From Amyelois transitella (lineage: Eukaryota > Arthropoda > Insecta > Lepidoptera > Pyralidae): DNA of 64,000 bases. Where the stretch lies: positions 12,234,001-12,298,000 of the forward strand of contig NC_083505.1 in assembly GCF_032362555.1 (NCBI RefSeq), read 5' to 3'. The notes under the pieces were generated by a model. That model saw nothing but the letters and a program-made list of their open reading frames with translations. It had not been told where the DNA came from and made no database searches. Made by a program: the position numbers and the translations under genes. Positions 53,869 through 64,000 of the stretch are shown piece by piece (position 1 is the first letter of the stretch; each line of letters begins with the position of its first letter).

Positions 53869-55804
53869 ATGGAGGGTTATGGTTACCCGTACCTCCCCAC
53901 TTTTCCCCCGGCGGGACATATGGAGGGGGAGTATCCTGACCATGGCGATGGCTTCGGGGATTACTATGGGATGTCCGTTTTGAAAGACGACAGAGATATT
54001 GGGAGAAGGTTAATTGAAAATATATTTGAGTAGATTACAGGATTTATTGTTTACTAGAGGCCGCCCGCGACTTCGTCCGCGTAGAATCAATCTCGTGGGA
54101 ACTCCGGGATAAAAAGTAGCCTATATGTTAATCTGGGTCTTCAGTAATCAGTTAAGTAGTTTTTGCGTGAAAGAGTAACAAACATCCATACTGACATACT
54201 AACAACTTTCGCATTTATAATATTAGTAGGATGTTTTACATACATGTAATAACGTATCCCTTGCGGGGAAGACAGAGCTAGCAGTCTCGAGAGACTGAAA
54301 GACCGTATTCAGTAGTTTGGCTTAATAGATAGAATTGTCATTCAAATAGTGACGGCGAGCCAATCGCCTAAAAGAACATTCCTATCCCTTAGTCGCTTTT
54401 TATGATAGGAAAGAGATGGAGTGGTCCTATCCTACGACACATCTTAACGTCTACTTAATATTATAGTGACGTGCTCAATTACTTAGAATTATCAATTATC
54501 GAACTTACTTCGAACCTAACTAAATCTGTGTTATTTGTTTCGTATATAGTTATTATTGATGCCGTGTGGTTGCCGACACAAATACAAAAAAGAATAGGAC
54601 CACTCCATCTCTTTCCCATGGATGTCGTAAAAGGCGACTAAGGGATAGGCTTACAAACTTGGGATTCTTTTTTTAGGCGATGGGCTAGCAACCTGTCACT
54701 ATTTGAATATCAATTCTATCATTAAGCCAAACAGCTGAACGTGACCTATCAGTCTTTTCAAGACGGTTGGCTCTGTCTACCCCACAAGGGATATAGACGT
54801 GATCATATGTATGTATGTAATTATTTATTATTCATTTCAGACCAAGCCGTTCAAATCATCGAAGCCGAAGGACTTTTGTACTCGACGATTCGAGGTCACG
54901 AAGCAATGGTACCAAATCGCAGTCAAGGTCACATACCAGGTCGCGAAGTCACAGCGGCACCCGGTCAGTCAGTCAGAATAAAGAACTGACGTTCAAGGAG
55001 CCAAGTTTCTTGGACGCTTTCAGAGTGTTGTACATAACGCGTAAGTAATTTTGATCATAATCATTTATTCATTCCTTGAATATGGTTACAATATGGGTAC
55101 CTATATATCTGCCTACTCCTCCGAGAAAGAGGCGTGATTTTATGTATGTATGTATGTATTATTTAGTGCCGTGTGGTTCCCGGTAAAAATACAAAAACGA
55201 ATAGGACCACTCCATCTCTTTCCCATGGATGTCGTAAAAGGCGACTAAGGGATAGGCTTACAAACTTGGAATTCTTTTTTAGGCGATGGGCTAGCAACCA
55301 GTCACTATTTGAATCCCATTTCTATCATTAAGTCAAATTGCTGAACGTGGCCTGTCAGCCTTTCAAGATTGCTGGCTCTGTCTACCCGGCAAGGGATATA
55401 GACGTGATTATATGGATGGATGGACAATTTTAAACGCAAAGCTTACTCATCATATCTTTAATGAAATTCTCATTTCAGCAAGTAGAGCCCAAAGGAGTAC
55501 CACCCGTTATCTGGCCACAAAGAAACGCCAAGATAAAATTCAGGAAATCCTCAAGAGCGACGGCCTAGGGTCCAAACGGTGGCTGTTCTATCCCCGATCC
55601 CAAATCCGAGCTGATGAGGAAACCCCTGAAGCGAGACCTGTTCCTGGAACACGCGATAATTGCGATCAGAGAATTAAAATTGATGGAGAATTCTTCAGGA
55701 AATACAAGAGGAAGAACAAAGTTGACAGCGACGCGCCTATAGCGAAGCTTAGGAGATGGGAGTTGATACTGTATAAAAAACTAGGGTTCATACAAGCTGT
55801 TTAG
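53869..55804 (+). CDS. Unrecognised Arg/Ser-rich basic protein, complete, 3 exons, 221 aa
   Basis: Exons 53869-54008, 54841-55040 and 55479-55804 join as 666 nt with compatible phases (2 then 1) and end in TAG. An in-frame TAG lies two codons before the ATG. Exon 1 is Gly/Tyr/Asp/Glu-rich and acidic (MEGYGYPYLPTFPP...). Exon 2 is rich in SR/RS pairs (SRSRSNGTKSQSRS, about residues 62-84) and ends LTFKEPSFLDAFRVLYIT. Exon 3 is strongly basic (RYLATKKRQDKIQEILKSDG, FFRKYKRKNKVDSD) and ends RRWELILYKKLGFIQAV. No signal peptide or membrane segment is apparent. I do not recognise the family; RS-rich stretches are common in nuclear RNA-binding and splicing proteins, but no RRM is visible, so function is open. 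Odd points: the first donor is GTTAAT, and an S1 SINE sits 20 bp before the exon 2 acceptor. Confidence 0.72.
54054..54233 (+). repeat. F-a repeat in intron 1 of the Arg/Ser-rich gene
   Basis: AGAGGCCGCCCGCGACTTCG to TTTATAATATTAGTAGGATG. Confidence 0.85.
54236..54436 (-). mobile_element. S1 SINE-like copy, same intron
   Basis: TTACATACATGTAATAACGT to GAGATGGAGTGGTCCTATCC. Confidence 0.82.
54484..54550 (+). mobile_element. S2 SINE 3' fragment
   Basis: ATCGAACTTACTTCGAACCT and GTGTTATTTGTTTCGTATAT. Confidence 0.7.
54560..54820 (+). mobile_element. S1 SINE-like copy, full length, 20 bp before exon 2
   Basis: GATGCCGTGTGGTTGCCGAC to ATATGTATGTATGTA. TTATTATT on the left recurs on the right, where it forms part of the pyrimidine-rich acceptor tract. 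Confidence 0.9.
55105..55158 (+). mobile_element. LINE tail in intron 2 of the Arg/Ser-rich gene
   Basis: TATCTGCCTACTCCTCCGAG and GAGGCGTGATTTTATGTATG. Confidence 0.75.
55166..55415 (+). mobile_element. S1 SINE-like copy, full length, same intron
   Basis: GTGCCGTGTGGTTCCCGGTA to GACGTGATTATATGGATGG. It follows the LINE tail's TATG run directly. Confidence 0.9.
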
Positions 55805-55874
55805 TCTTTTTTTTAGCTGTAATTTAATGTTTTGTCGAATATAGTTTATGTGTAATTACGAGTTTACTCTTATT

Positions 55875-56104
55875 TACATACATATATAGGTACATGGTCA
55901 CGTCTATATCCCTTGCGGGGTAGACAGAGCCAACAGTCTTGAAAAGACTGAATGGCCAAGTTCAGATATTTGGCTTAATGATAGAATTGAGATTCAAACA
56001 GTGACAGGTTGCTAGCCCATCGCCTTAAAAAAACTTTGTAAGTGTATCCCTTAGTCGTTTTTACGACATCCATACTTTTTTGTATTGGTGCCGGGAACCA
56101 CACT
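55875..56104 (-). mobile_element. S1 SINE-like copy
   Basis: CATACATATATAGGTACATG to TTGGTGCCGGGAACCACACT. Confidence 0.88.
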
Positions 56105-56179
56105 CTTATTTAATTAAATTTATTTGCACGACTTTAGAGAGTTCCGCAAAAAGTTGATTGTTGTTGCACTTTCCCATTA

Positions 56180-56320
56180 ACATACATACATAGGTACTTA
56201 AACGCCACGATTTCTGCAAACTTCTTTCGCTTCATTCACATTCATAACTCTCTTCATGCAAGCTCGCCGGTTTCGGGTACTCTTGACCTGACCTTTTGTT
56301 AGGACGTCCTTGTACGTAAT
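56180..56320 (-). mobile_element. LINE 3' end
   Basis: GCCACGATTTCTGCAAACTT to GTTAGGACGTCCTTGTACG. Confidence 0.82.
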
Positions 56321-56340
56321 ACTAGATATATCACACACAT

Positions 56341-56622
56341 AACGGCAATTGTGCCGTGTGGTTCCCGGCACCATTACAAAAAATAATAGGACCACTGCAT
56401 CTCTTTCCCATGGATGTCGTAAAAGGCGACTATGGGATAGGCTTATAAACTTGGGATTCCTCTTTTAGGCGAAGGGCTAGCAACCTGTCATTATTTGAAT
56501 CTCAATTCTATCATTAAGCCAAATAGCTGAACGTGGCCATTCAGTCTTTTCAAGACTGTTGGCTCTGTCTACCCCGCAAGGGATATAGACGTGACCATAT
56601 GTATGTACATATGTATGTATGT
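56341..56622 (+). mobile_element. S1 SINE-like copy with 11-bp target duplication
   Basis: Starts AACGGCAATTGTGCCGTGTG. ATCACACACAT lies at 56330-56340 and 56623-56633. Confidence 0.92.
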
Positions 56623-56879
56623 ATCACACACATCTTTATCCTTTACAGGTTTCAAAACAAAATCTCTCGTAGTACTCGATTCTGTCAAAAATTAATGTGC
56701 CTGGCGTTACTTGCCTCACTGCAGGATTCCCAGTATTACGCTTAGCAGTCCCAGGTTCCCGCTCTATTCCCAATTTTCCCAGTTTCCAGCGGTATGTCTA
56801 TTTTCCGCGCCATAACTCTACAATTCGGTACCAATTTAAAAGTTTCCCTGCTCTTGACGGACCATTAGTTTTATACTGC

Positions 56880-57090
56880 AACTAGCTTTTACCTTCTGCT
56901 TCGCTTGCGCGAATTTAGCGTCACCTACAAACGCATACAGGTTTTTAGCATATCCCATAGGAACTATAGTTTTTAACTTAATGAAAAGTACCTTATTTTC
57001 TTCTCGAGACTCTTAATTATATATACGCTAAATTTCAAGAAGATAAGTTCAGAATAACGCATGAAATAGACTTGCTTTCGCATTTATAAT
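56880..57090 (+). repeat. F-type dispersed repeat
   Basis: AACTAGCTTTTACCTTCTGC, GCGCGAATTTAGCGTCACCT and the end CTTTCGCATTTATAATATTT. Confidence 0.75.
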
Positions 57091-57228
57091 ATTTTGTTAC
57101 AAGCTAAAGCCTTTAATTTCGTTCGTATCAAAGATTCTAAAACTTAGATATTTAAAAATTGGCGAATGTCTGTTGTATACAAAAGCACTGTTATTCATTC
57201 TGTGGTATTAAATTTTACTGAACAAAAA

Positions 57229-57492
57229 GAATGCCGTGTGGTTCCCGGCACCAATACAGAAAAGAATAGGACCACTCCATCTCTTTCCCATGGATGTCGT
57301 GAAAGGCGACTAAGAGATAGGCTTACAAACTTGGGATTCTTTTTTAGGCGATGCGTTAGCAACCTGTCACTATTTGAATCTCAATTCTATCATTAAGCCA
57401 AATAGCTGAACGTGGCCATTCATTCTTTTTAAGACTGTTAGCTCTGTCTACCTCGCAAGGGATACAGACGTGACATACATATGTATGTATGT
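57229..57492 (+). mobile_element. S1 SINE-like copy with 8-bp target duplication
   Basis: GAATGCCGTGTGGTTCCCGG to CATACATATGTATGTATGT. AACAAAAA flanks at 57221-57228 and 57493-57500. Confidence 0.92.
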
Positions 57493-57639
57493 AACAAAAA
57501 TAATTTGTTCGTAACAATATTTGTAAAGAACACTCATTAAATGTCGGGCATTAAATAATGATGGACATTAAAAAACAAATTAAGTCTCCCCTAGACTTGA
57601 AACAATCAATTTTATGAAGACATAGTGCTTTGCGTGTCA

Positions 57640-58230
57640 AAAACGCATTGTATGTACACAAAAATAAAAAATAAAAAGGCCAAGCGCGAGTCGGTCTCGC
57701 GCACGAATTGGTTCCATACCTTCATCACGTTTGTTACCTCAATATTTATTTATTATAGTCGCGTTTCTAGCTGTTTATTAAAATCGACCAAAACATTGCT
57801 AAAAAAAATTCGTTTGTTGTTTTGTTTATAATACATTTTTTGTGTAAATTTCAACTTTTTAGCTTTCACGATTTATGAGATACAGCCTGGTGACAGACAA
57901 AGCGGAGACTTGTAATAGGGTCATACATACATACATATAATCACGTCTATATCCCTTGCGGGGTAGACAAAGCCAACTGTCTTTAAATGACTGATAGGCC
58001 ACGTTCAGCTGTTTGGCTTTAAGATGGAATTGAGATTCAAATAGTGACATGTTGCAAGCCCATCGCCTAAAAGAAGAATCCCATGTTTATAAGCCTATCC
58101 CTTAGTCGCCATTTACGACATCCATGGGAACGAAATGGAGTGGTTCTTTCCTTTTTTTTTATTGGTGCCGGGAACCACACTGCACAATAATAGGGTCATG
58201 TTTTTACTTTTTAGGTACGGAACCCTAAAA
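57640..58230 (+). repeat. GAGTCGG/GGAACCC dispersed repeat split by S1
   Basis: AAGGCCAAGCGCGAGTCGGT with CTCGCGCACGAATTGGTTCC at the start, and TTAGGTACGGAACCCTAAAA at the end. This pair is common in Lepidoptera. S1 lies inside at 57923-58184. Confidence 0.7.
57923..58184 (-). mobile_element. S1 SINE-like copy, full length
   Basis: CATACATACATACATATAAT to GGGAACCACACTGCAC. TAATAGGGTCAT stands on both sides (57914-57925 and 58187-58200), a long target duplication. Confidence 0.92.
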
Positions 58231-58357
58231 CCTAGTGTGGATAAACGGAAACAATTATTATGAAAAACTGTGGGGTTGCCATATTGATTTGTAATAATAA
58301 AACCCTACGACTGCGACTTCGTTCGCCGTAAAAATTCACTTTATAATCACAATATAA

Positions 58358-58530
58358 GAATGAATAGGACCACTCCATTTCTTTACATGGATGTCGTAAA
58401 AGGTGACTGAGGGATAGGTTTTTAAATATGGGCTTCTTATAAGCGATGGGCTAGCAACCTGTCACTGTTTGAATCTCAATCTTCTGGGTCTGTCTACTCC
58501 GCAAGGGATATAGACGTGATTATATGATTG
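58358..58530 (+). mobile_element. S1 SINE-like copy with deletions
   Basis: AATGAATAGGACCACTCCAT to GACGTGATTATATGATTG. Confidence 0.82.
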
Positions 58531-58689
58531 AATGAATGTGTACAAAAAGGTGACCCCCTTTTTGCCCCCTTAGGTGGGTATAATTTTTTTATACCAGTAT
58601 TTCAGTTTGACCAATCCTAACTGATCTGAGAAAACCGTTTTAAAATCGGAGTAATAATTTCCGCGCGATGCCATTATTAATGAGTCTGT

Positions 58690-58840
58690 TTCATAGAGGG
58701 TAGGCAGAGACTACGTCTTTCCACTTACCACGATCCCTGCACACTTCTTTCGCTTCATACACATTCATTAGTCTTCATGCAAGCTCGTCGATTTCGGGTA
58801 CTCTTGACCTCATCTTTCGCCAGGAATGGTCAGGTTAAAA
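58690..58840 (-). mobile_element. LINE 3' end, diverged
   Basis: GAGGGTAGGCAGAGACTACG to CTCTTGACCTCATCTTTCGC. Confidence 0.78.
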
Positions 58841-58852
58841 GTATTCCAATGT

Positions 58853-59022
58853 TAGAATAGAATAGAAAAGAATAGATTTATTATCAAAATTGGATACAAG
58901 GTATCACTTATTGACGTCACATCACTTAAATCTAATTATATCTACTACCGCTTCCAAAGCGCATGTGTAAAAGCAGCGGCGGAACAAACTACACTGCAAC
59001 ATTTACATCGGACGTCAATTTA
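58853..59022 (-). repeat. P-family repeat, reverse, fullest copy
   Basis: AGAATAGAATAGAAAAGAAT, TATCACTTATTGACGTCACA and AACAAACTACACTGCAACAT. Confidence 0.78.
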
Positions 59023-59277
59023 CAAAATAGATTTACTTTTAAGTCTAAGTATTTTTTTACGTTTCGTTACCACAATTTATTACATATCAGTGTCAGTTTC
59101 AAACGTAGATATATTATTATTCTGAGTTAAAACTCTAGACTAGATATAATTTCTGACTATCCACCTGCATCCAACAGGTTCGACCCGCAGTTCGAATTTA
59201 TCTCACTATTATACAACTGCACGGCCATTACATTCGAAAACACAGACATAAATCGAAATAGATTCCGCAATTATGCC

Positions 59278-59523
59278 TGTGGTTCCCGGTACCAATTAAA
59301 AAATGGAATAGTACTACTCCTACTCTTTCCCGTGGATGTCGTAAAAGGGATAGGCTTATTAACTTGAGAATCTTCTTTTAGGCGATGGGCTAGCAACCTA
59401 TCACTATTTGATTCTCAATTCTATCATTAAGCCTAACAGCTGAAGATCCTTTCAATCAGTCTTTTAAAGACTGTTAGCTCTGTCTACATCGCAAGGGATA
59501 AAGACGTGATTATTTGTATGAAT
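59278..59523 (+). mobile_element. S1 SINE-like copy
   Basis: TGTGGTTCCCGGTACCAATT to GACGTGATTATTTGTATG. Confidence 0.88.
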
Positions 59524-60046
59524 GTGGATTCCGCAATTGGATTTGTCGTGCCAAATCGCGTGGCAAGAGGGTGACAAATAGATGTCTATGCGAAAACGTT
59601 GCATTTAAGTATACATAATTAGTTTTGGGACATCGTTTATTAAATTACAGATTCAAGTTCCCTTTTCTGGGCTATATATATTAGTTCGCTGAGGGAAAAC
59701 ATCGTAGGAAACGTGCAAATCAACTGGATGTGTTATTTTTTTAAAGATTTTTCACGAGATGTTTTTGGCAGATATGCAAAAAAAGAATTTCGAAATGCAG
59801 GTAGAATTGCACTATCTATTTTAATCTATGTCTGTTTTCGGGAGTTAGAACCGCGTTAGGTGCCAAGACCAAGACGCTGGGTGCAGCACGTTCATTTTTG
59901 GAGTGTTTTAAGTGGCTCTAAAATATTATATCTTTTCAAAAGATTTCTTCGTGGTTTTTTTTCTGCGATCTAGTGAAAGATCGATAAAAGAGGAGACCCT
60001 ACCCCGAACAGCCTGAATGTAAAAATAAATGTGAATATAGCTAAAA

Positions 60047-60303
60047 TTGCCGTGTGGTTCCCGGCACCAATACAAAAAAAATTGGACCACTCCATCTCTT
60101 TCCCATGGATGTCGTAAAAGGCGACTAAGGGATTCGTACAAACTTGGGATTCTTATTTAGGCGGTGGGCTAGCAACCTATTACTATTTGAATCTCAATTC
60201 TAACATTAAGCCAAATAGCTGAACGTGGCTAATCAGTCTTTTCAAGACTGTTGGATCTGTCTACCCCGCAAAGGGATACAGACGTGACTATATGTATGTA
60301 TGT
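60047..60303 (+). mobile_element. S1 SINE-like copy with 13-bp target duplication
   Basis: TTGCCGTGTGGTTCCCGGCA to GACTATATGTATGTATGT. AATATAGCTAAAA lies at 60034-60046 and 60304-60316. The clearest complete copy in the window. Confidence 0.95.
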
Positions 60304-60329
60304 AATATAGCTAAAAAGTACCTACTCAG

Positions 60330-60390
60330 GGGACGTTGTCAGTGGGAAGATGTGCTCTCTGCCTACCCCTCAAGGAATGAGGCGTAATCG
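60330..60390 (+). mobile_element. LINE tail fragment
   Basis: GACGTTGTCAGTGGGAAGAT and GCCTACCCCTCAAGGAATGA. Confidence 0.65.
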
Positions 60391-60716
60391 ATTCCTATCA
60401 CATAAAGTGCGCAGTGAAACGAAAATGCGGGACTTATTTGAAGCTACGAAAATGCAAGTAATCACTTAAAAAACTCGGCTCTTTTAAGTGGAATGCAAAC
60501 GCACAAAAATTGAACGCTACCCCTCCCTGGGGAACTCAAAATATAAACTGTTTCCGTGTTCTCTATGTAGACTTTTGTGTACGTACTAACTTGATGTTTA
60601 TTTTACTTTGTACCTACAGAATCAAATTCATTCGCCAATACATAATTATTATCTTTAAATACACAAGATATGTATGTTTGTGAGGTATTGTTTAACTCAT
60701 TGTAAACGGAGACATT

Positions 60717-60952
60717 CATACATACAATAATGACGTCCATTTCCTTTGCGGGGTAGACATAGCCAACAGTCTTGAAAAAACTGATTGGCCACGTTCAGGG
60801 CTTAATGATAGAATTGAGATTCAAATGTGTGTGACAGGTTGCTAGCTCATCACCTAAAACAACAATTTTATAAGCCTATACCTTAGTCGCCTTTTACGAC
60901 ATAAATGTGAAAAATATGGTCCTATTCTTTTTTATATTATTGCCGGGAACCA
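60717..60952 (-). mobile_element. S1 SINE-like copy
   Basis: CATACATACAATAATGACGT to TATTGCCGGGAACCACATT. Confidence 0.88.
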
Positions 60953-61119
60953 CATTACGTTATTATATAACTCATTATTAATATAAAATATTTAAATTTT
61001 TTTTTCATATCTGGTGGTGGTAAATAGGTAAGGGTACTATTCTATTGCATTTATACCAGTTTTTAATAGTTCCACTGTTTAATATTGTATCTAATTCTTT
61101 AACTATACCCAATTTGACC

Positions 61120-61310
61120 CGAAACCGAGCTTGCATGAAGAGAGTCATGAATGTGGATGAAGCGAAAGAAGTATGATGAGATCTACATCTCTCCACTTGC
61201 CACGATCTATACAATACTCTATCTATCAATATAATACTCTATCTATACGATAGAAGGTACCTTCTACCTACCCCTTCGGGAATAAGGCGCGATTTTATGT
61301 ATATACGAAT
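61120..61310 (+). mobile_element. LINE 3' end with an internal inversion
   Basis: GAAACCGAGCTTGCATGAAG and GTGGATGAAGCGAAAGAAGT, then reverse CTCCACTTGCCACGATCTAT, then forward TACCCCTTCGGGAATAAGGC. Confidence 0.72.
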
Positions 61311-61554
61311 TCATCGATTAGACATGTACTGAACAGATACACAAAAACGTCCACCATCAAACTACACATTAGACAATGACATTATAAATTAAAGAAAGCA
61401 CTTTCACTGGGGAAAAAAACGTAGCTAAAATCCACTTGGCAGAATTAATGATAGCATATCTACCACCCGTTGTGACCCTTTTAATGGCGCAAATAAAAAC
61501 ATTGCAACTTCACACTTGATTAGTTACCAACACAAAACAGCGATGGTACAGAAT

Positions 61555-61622
61555 TATATAGCTGTGGTCCGCGTGGAACAATTATTTTGGGCATCATTGA
61601 AGCCCTCAAGGATGAATAATTT
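61555..61622 (+). repeat. F-b fragment
   Basis: TATAGCTGTGGTCCGCGTGG and TTTGGGCATCATTGAAGCCC. Confidence 0.75.
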
Positions 61623-62019
61623 TACAAAACTGCAAGTTAATGATAGTCCTGTAAAATTTATCCTTACACTAATTTTCTGCATGTATTCTTACAATTTCAA
61701 GCAAAACTACAAAAAAAGTAGATAATTATTAAAACGCACATTTTCAAAACTTTATCTCTGGCTTGTTCTGTGAACCCTTTCGCCTAATGCGTTTAGTTAA
61801 ATGACCCCAAAATCGTTAAAAGTGCCCCATTTGAAGTGAATCGGCAAAATTTATGTCGCATTTTTTGCAACTTGGTAGCATTTGATGAAAACTGTGTTTT
61901 GCCTTAAGTAGAATAATTTTATTGTTTTCCTTGAAGAAATAAACAACATTCTATTTACTGGCACAATAAATATGAAATTAATTGACCCACCCTAATTGAA
62001 TTAAGGCTGATTATAGAAT

Positions 62020-62290
62020 ACTAGCTGTGCCCGTGACGTCGTCCGCGTGGAATAGTTATTTTGGGCATCATTGAACCCCTTAATAATGAATGATTTTCCC
62101 CGTTTTTTTTTTCATATTTTCCATTATTTCTTTGCTCCTTGTAGTTTCAGCGTAATGTTATATAGCCTAAAGCCTTCCTAGATAAATTGTCTATTCAACG
62201 TAAAAAGAATTTTTCAATTCGAACCAGGAGTTCCTGAGATTAGCGCGTTTAAACAAACTAACTCTTCAGCTTTTTAATATTAGTATAGAT
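62020..62290 (+). repeat. F-b repeat, full copy
   Basis: ACTAGCTGTGCCCGTGACGT to TTTTTAATATTAGTATAGAT. Confidence 0.88.
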
Positions 62291-62502
62291 ATTAAGCAGA
62301 AATATATCGTATATATTATTGGTATTCATACATTTGTTTGAAACAGAACCAAAATTAGATGATACAAGGTTTACATGAGAGCCTTTATGCTCCTTTGGAA
62401 GCGGTAAATACACGGAGTAAAAAAATATAGATGTGACTTTTGCGATGTAAGACTATCTGTTTTCTCTTTCTTAAAAAAATATTATAATTAATTGTACTTT
62501 GA

Positions 62503-62588
62503 AACAGGACCACTCCATCTTTTTAGGATATCGTAACAAAAGCGACTTAAAGGGATATTATGGCAATAAATATTATTATCACGTCTTA
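62503..62588 (+). mobile_element. S1 fragment
   Basis: AACAGGACCACTCCATCTTT and ATCGTAACAAAAGCGACTTA. Confidence 0.6.
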
Positions 62589-62624
62589 ATAGCATAAACA
62601 AAATTAAGGTGAAAATAAATCGTA

Positions 62625-62750
62625 AACTTGACAAATTACATAGATGGACTAAGACTTGAAGTTCAAAACTTGTGTTACGATATACTAACTCAACGATACT
62701 ATATTTTATAATAAATACTCATATCAATAAACATCCAAGACTCAGGCAAT
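62625..62750 (-). mobile_element. S2 SINE without its tRNA head
   Basis: AACTTGACAAATTACATAGA, TACTAACTCAACGATACTAT and AACATCCAAGACTCAGGCAA. Confidence 0.8.
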
Positions 62751-63314
62751 AAAAATAACAATTCATTGAGAAAAAAAAAATTTTTTTTCCTCGTTACCAG
62801 ACTTGCAGCTTGGAAGCTGGCGCTAGATAAATGTCCGCGTATTTTCTTATTTGCCTTTTAAAACAACATAGGAAAGAGATGGATTGATTCCATTCTAAAG
62901 TTCCGTTAACCACACATCACATGAAAATGATTACTTCTAGATACTATACATCTATGTCACTCGGATATTCCCTGAGGTAATTTGGATGCAGAGTTGAAGA
63001 AGTTCTGTGCATACAGCACTATGGGGGAACTATTTGGAATATGTGCTTGTACTACTTAATAGCCACCTTGAGGGCATGAGTAAATTCACGTGTCGATATA
63101 TAAGGGTTGTTATAATTTATGGTTACCTTAAAATTTAATTGTAAGTTTGGGAATAAATTTAAGGCGACAGTGTTCTAATTTTGAAACTTTATTTGATAGT
63201 ATAATTAATGTTTTTGTCATGTGAAACGACAAATAGTCTGTGTCTTAATAATAAGAAACAGGTTACTTTGATAAAATCGATGTGGCTAAAATAGATGTCG
63301 TAACTTGAATTTAT

Positions 63315-63457
63315 CGAGGAAGGCTTTAGGCTATATAACATCACGCTTCAAATAATGAAAAATGTGAAAAAAAAAAACGGGGAAAATTATTCACCCTTGA
63401 GGGCTTTAATGATGCCCAAAATAACTATTCCACGCGGACGGAGTCGCGGCCAGTTAG
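63315..63457 (-). repeat. F-b repeat, 5' part
   Basis: TTATCGAGGAAGGCTTTAGG to CACGCGGACGGAGTCGCGGC. Confidence 0.85.
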
Positions 63458-63519
63458 CTAAAAATAAAATCACACGACGCTATTAGTAAAAAACAGCGGA
63501 AAACCTAACCATAGTCCAA

Positions 63520-63640
63520 AAGTCCAAAAAAATTGTTAAGTACCCCTGCAAAGGTGATGAGGAATTTCAGATATGAGACGTTTCGTGCAAAAACCTGACT
63601 ATACGGGTCAGTCATTTGTTCCATTCAACAAGTCCGAACC
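63520..63640 (+). mobile_element. S3 SINE fragment
   Basis: CCCCTGCAAAGGTGATGAGG and TTTCGTGCAAAAACCTGACT. Confidence 0.55.
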
Positions 63641-63705
63641 AAGTAAGTTGAAGACTTGTTTTATGCAATACTAATTTAATGGTGATTTTTAAGTACAAAA
63701 CATTC

Positions 63706-63940
63706 AGTACATACATACATTACTACTTATAATCACGTCTATATCCCTTGTGGGGTAGACAGAGCCAACAGTCTTTGAAAGACTGATAAGCCACGTTCAG
63801 CTGTTTGTTTTAATTAAAGAAGAATCTCAAGTTTGTAAGCCTTTCCCGTAGTCGCCTTTTACGACATCCATGGGAATGAGACGGAGTGGTCCTATTCTTT
63901 GAAGTGGTTTTTTATTGGTGCCTGGAACCACACGACACAT
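63706..63940 (-). mobile_element. S1 SINE-like copy, near full length
   Basis: GTACATACATACATTACTAC to GGTGCCTGGAACCACACGAC. Confidence 0.9.
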
Positions 63941-64000
63941 TCAGACCCAAGTTAAAGTTTGTATTTTGCTATGGGATTTGAATCCCGGACGTGATATCTG

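Larger units (their letters stand above)
55805..64000. other. Interval downstream of the Arg/Ser-rich gene
   Basis: No exon supported. 56640-56880, 57500-57640, 59030-59270, 59530-60030, 60400-60710, 61320-61540, 61630-62010, 62300-62500 and 62760-63300 show nothing I can name. Confidence 0.6.

Noticed and set aside
53653-53943. Reverse-strand 96-aa frame
   Set aside because: It overlaps exon 1 of the forward Arg/Ser-rich gene and has no splice or paralogue support.

Overview
The window looks like nuclear DNA of a moth or butterfly (Lepidoptera). It is AT-rich, its genes are split by introns with GT/AG borders, it holds a small cluster of insect odorant-receptor (7tm_6) genes, and it is crowded with short retroposons of the types that fill lepidopteran genomes. 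No database was searched; the assignments rest on reading exons, splice phases, paralogue comparison inside the window and motif recognition.

Layout. 1-3207: repeats only. 3208-9508 (+): odorant receptor 1 (OR1), 8 exons, 427 aa. 9509-29215: a 20-kb gene-poor stretch with a 31-bp minisatellite (10.07-11.57 kb), an inverted mosaic copy of pieces of the OR1 region (13.53-14.17 kb), the longest LINE 3' fragment (16.85-17.4 kb), a triplicated 0.34-kb unit (19.25-20.27 kb) and a TA-flanked MITE (28.6-29.1 kb). 29216-34259 (-): OR2, 8 exons, 428 aa. 38433-44991 (-): OR3, 8 exons, 428 aa. 44992-53868: repeats. 53869-55804 (+): a complete three-exon gene for an unrecognised 221-aa basic protein with an Arg/Ser-rich middle. 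55805-64000: repeats.

The three receptors share one gene model: a 32-nt first coding exon, then exons of about 255, 108, 475, 103, 96, 156 and 58 nt, with intron phases 2,0,0,2,0,0,0. OR2 and OR3 have identical lengths for every exon, point the same way and are closest to each other. OR1 points toward them, so OR1 and OR2 are convergent. Nothing in the sequence identifies their odorants; by family knowledge each would pair with the co-receptor Orco in olfactory neurons.

Repeats. About fifty copies of one family (called S1 here) have a body of about 250 bp, begin TGCCGTGTGGTTCCCGGCA and end in (TATG)n. Two tRNA-headed SINE families (S2, S3) are also present. One LINE family appears only as 3' ends encoding the C-terminal LRWFGHVERM region. 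The last 50 bases of S1 resemble the last 50 bases of this LINE, and several S1 copies carry 8-13 bp target-site duplications, so S1 looks like a SINE moved by that LINE. Several insertions sit within a few bases of splice sites in OR3 and in the Arg/Ser-rich gene.
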